Assembly: GCA_900299065.1 (NCBI GenBank)
Contig: OMIJ01000213.1
Span: forward strand, 1 to 6,004
Direction: 5' to 3'
Source of the DNA: Hyphomicrobiales bacterium
Lineage (GTDB): Bacteria; Pseudomonadota; Alphaproteobacteria; Rhizobiales; Beijerinckiaceae
DNA length: 6,004 nt
Made by a program: the position numbers and the translations under genes. The notes below the pieces were generated by a model. It did not search any database and was not told the DNA's origin. It was given only the letters and a program-made list of their open reading frames with translations. Shown one piece after another: positions 5,749-6,004 of the stretch; the first letter of the stretch is position 1, and each line of letters begins with the position of its first letter.

Positions 5749-6004
5749 GTGATCATCACTGAATTCGTCCTGTCGCGCAGCATCATGCCCAAGGATGATC
5801 CAACATGGAAATTCGCTTTGGCAGCGACATCGACGGTTGAAGGATTGGTACTGCGCATCACCACCAAAGACGGTCATATTGGGTATGGCTATGCCTCTGC
5901 GACGGCGCATATGGGCTCGACGATGGAGACTTTGGAAGTCGAGCTGAATATGTTTCGCTCTCATGTGATTGGTCGCTCGGTCTGGGATGTCGAGGCTTTG
6001 CTGG
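5749..6004 (+). CDS. Enolase-superfamily (mandelate racemase/muconate lactonizing enzyme) protein, N-terminal part, runs off window
   Basis: The first 85 codons of a gene cut by the window end. The start is GTG 5749, preceded by GGGAGAG at 5735-5741 with a seven-base gap; the frame is closed upstream by TAG at 5722. The translation matches the N-terminal capping domain of the MR/MLE group: EFVLSR near 5-10, DPTWKFALAATSTVEGLVLR (17-36), then DGHIGYGYAS (41-50), HMGST (54-58) and VIGRSVWDVEALL (73-85). The pattern of a VEG-hhhRI strand, a DG turn and a GxGYAS strand is characteristic. The metal ligands and catalytic Lys/His residues lie in the barrel beyond the window, so the reaction (acid-sugar dehydration, racemisation or cycloisomerisation) cannot be assigned. 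A full-length member would be about 350-400 residues. It is divergent from the Rieske gene. An in-frame ATG at 5785 is a poorer start because it would remove the first strand. Confidence 0.85.
   Translation, partial: MIITEFVLSRSIMPKDDPTWKFALAATSTVEGLVLRITTKDGHIGYGYASATAHMGSTMETLEVELNMFRSHVIGRSVWDVEALL

Noticed and set aside
5578..5964. 128-codon open frame on the - strand opposite the enolase-superfamily start
   Set aside because: It covers the complement of a recognisable MR/MLE domain and a palindromic intergenic patch; the translation is Arg/His-rich without domain character.

Overview
The window looks like a chromosomal segment of an alphaproteobacterium. This is inferred from protein style (a GspE-N-type domain fused to a family 2 glycosyltransferase, a REC plus degenerate GGDEF protein, a short ClpP-like SACT protein typical of Hyphomicrobiales/Rhizobiales) and from mixed ATG/GTG/TTG starts. 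No rRNA, tRNA, CRISPR array, transposase or phage gene is visible.

Left block (1-4270, + strand): three closely packed genes that read as one operon. First is a membrane glycosyltransferase whose 5' end lies outside the window. It carries a type-II-secretion-ATPase N-terminal (T2SSE_N/MshEN-like) domain before its catalytic domain. Its stop overlaps the start of a polytopic membrane protein (about 11 helices plus a C-terminal soluble domain). A protein with a receiver-like domain and a catalytically dead GGDEF domain follows after a short gap. The dead GGDEF domain keeps the RxxD inhibitory-site motif at exactly the expected distance. My reading is a polysaccharide synthesis or export module with cyclic-di-GMP sensing built in.

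Middle (4271-5116, + strand): after a 117-base gap with no clear promoter or terminator, a ClpP-fold-like SACT protein with an unusual start (TTG), no visible signal peptide and a proline-rich tail with a short repeated motif. It converges on the next gene. A perfect 8-bp hairpin overlaps its stop codon.

Right block (5134-6004): a small Rieske [2Fe-2S] protein on the - strand, with a plausible promoter that favours the internal ATG as its start. Divergent from it, on the + strand, is the beginning of an enolase-superfamily (mandelate racemase/muconate lactonizing enzyme) gene that runs off the window. The roughly 200 bases between them contain GC-rich imperfect inverted repeats and a run of seven G. 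The pair suggests a small catabolic locus unrelated to the polysaccharide operon.
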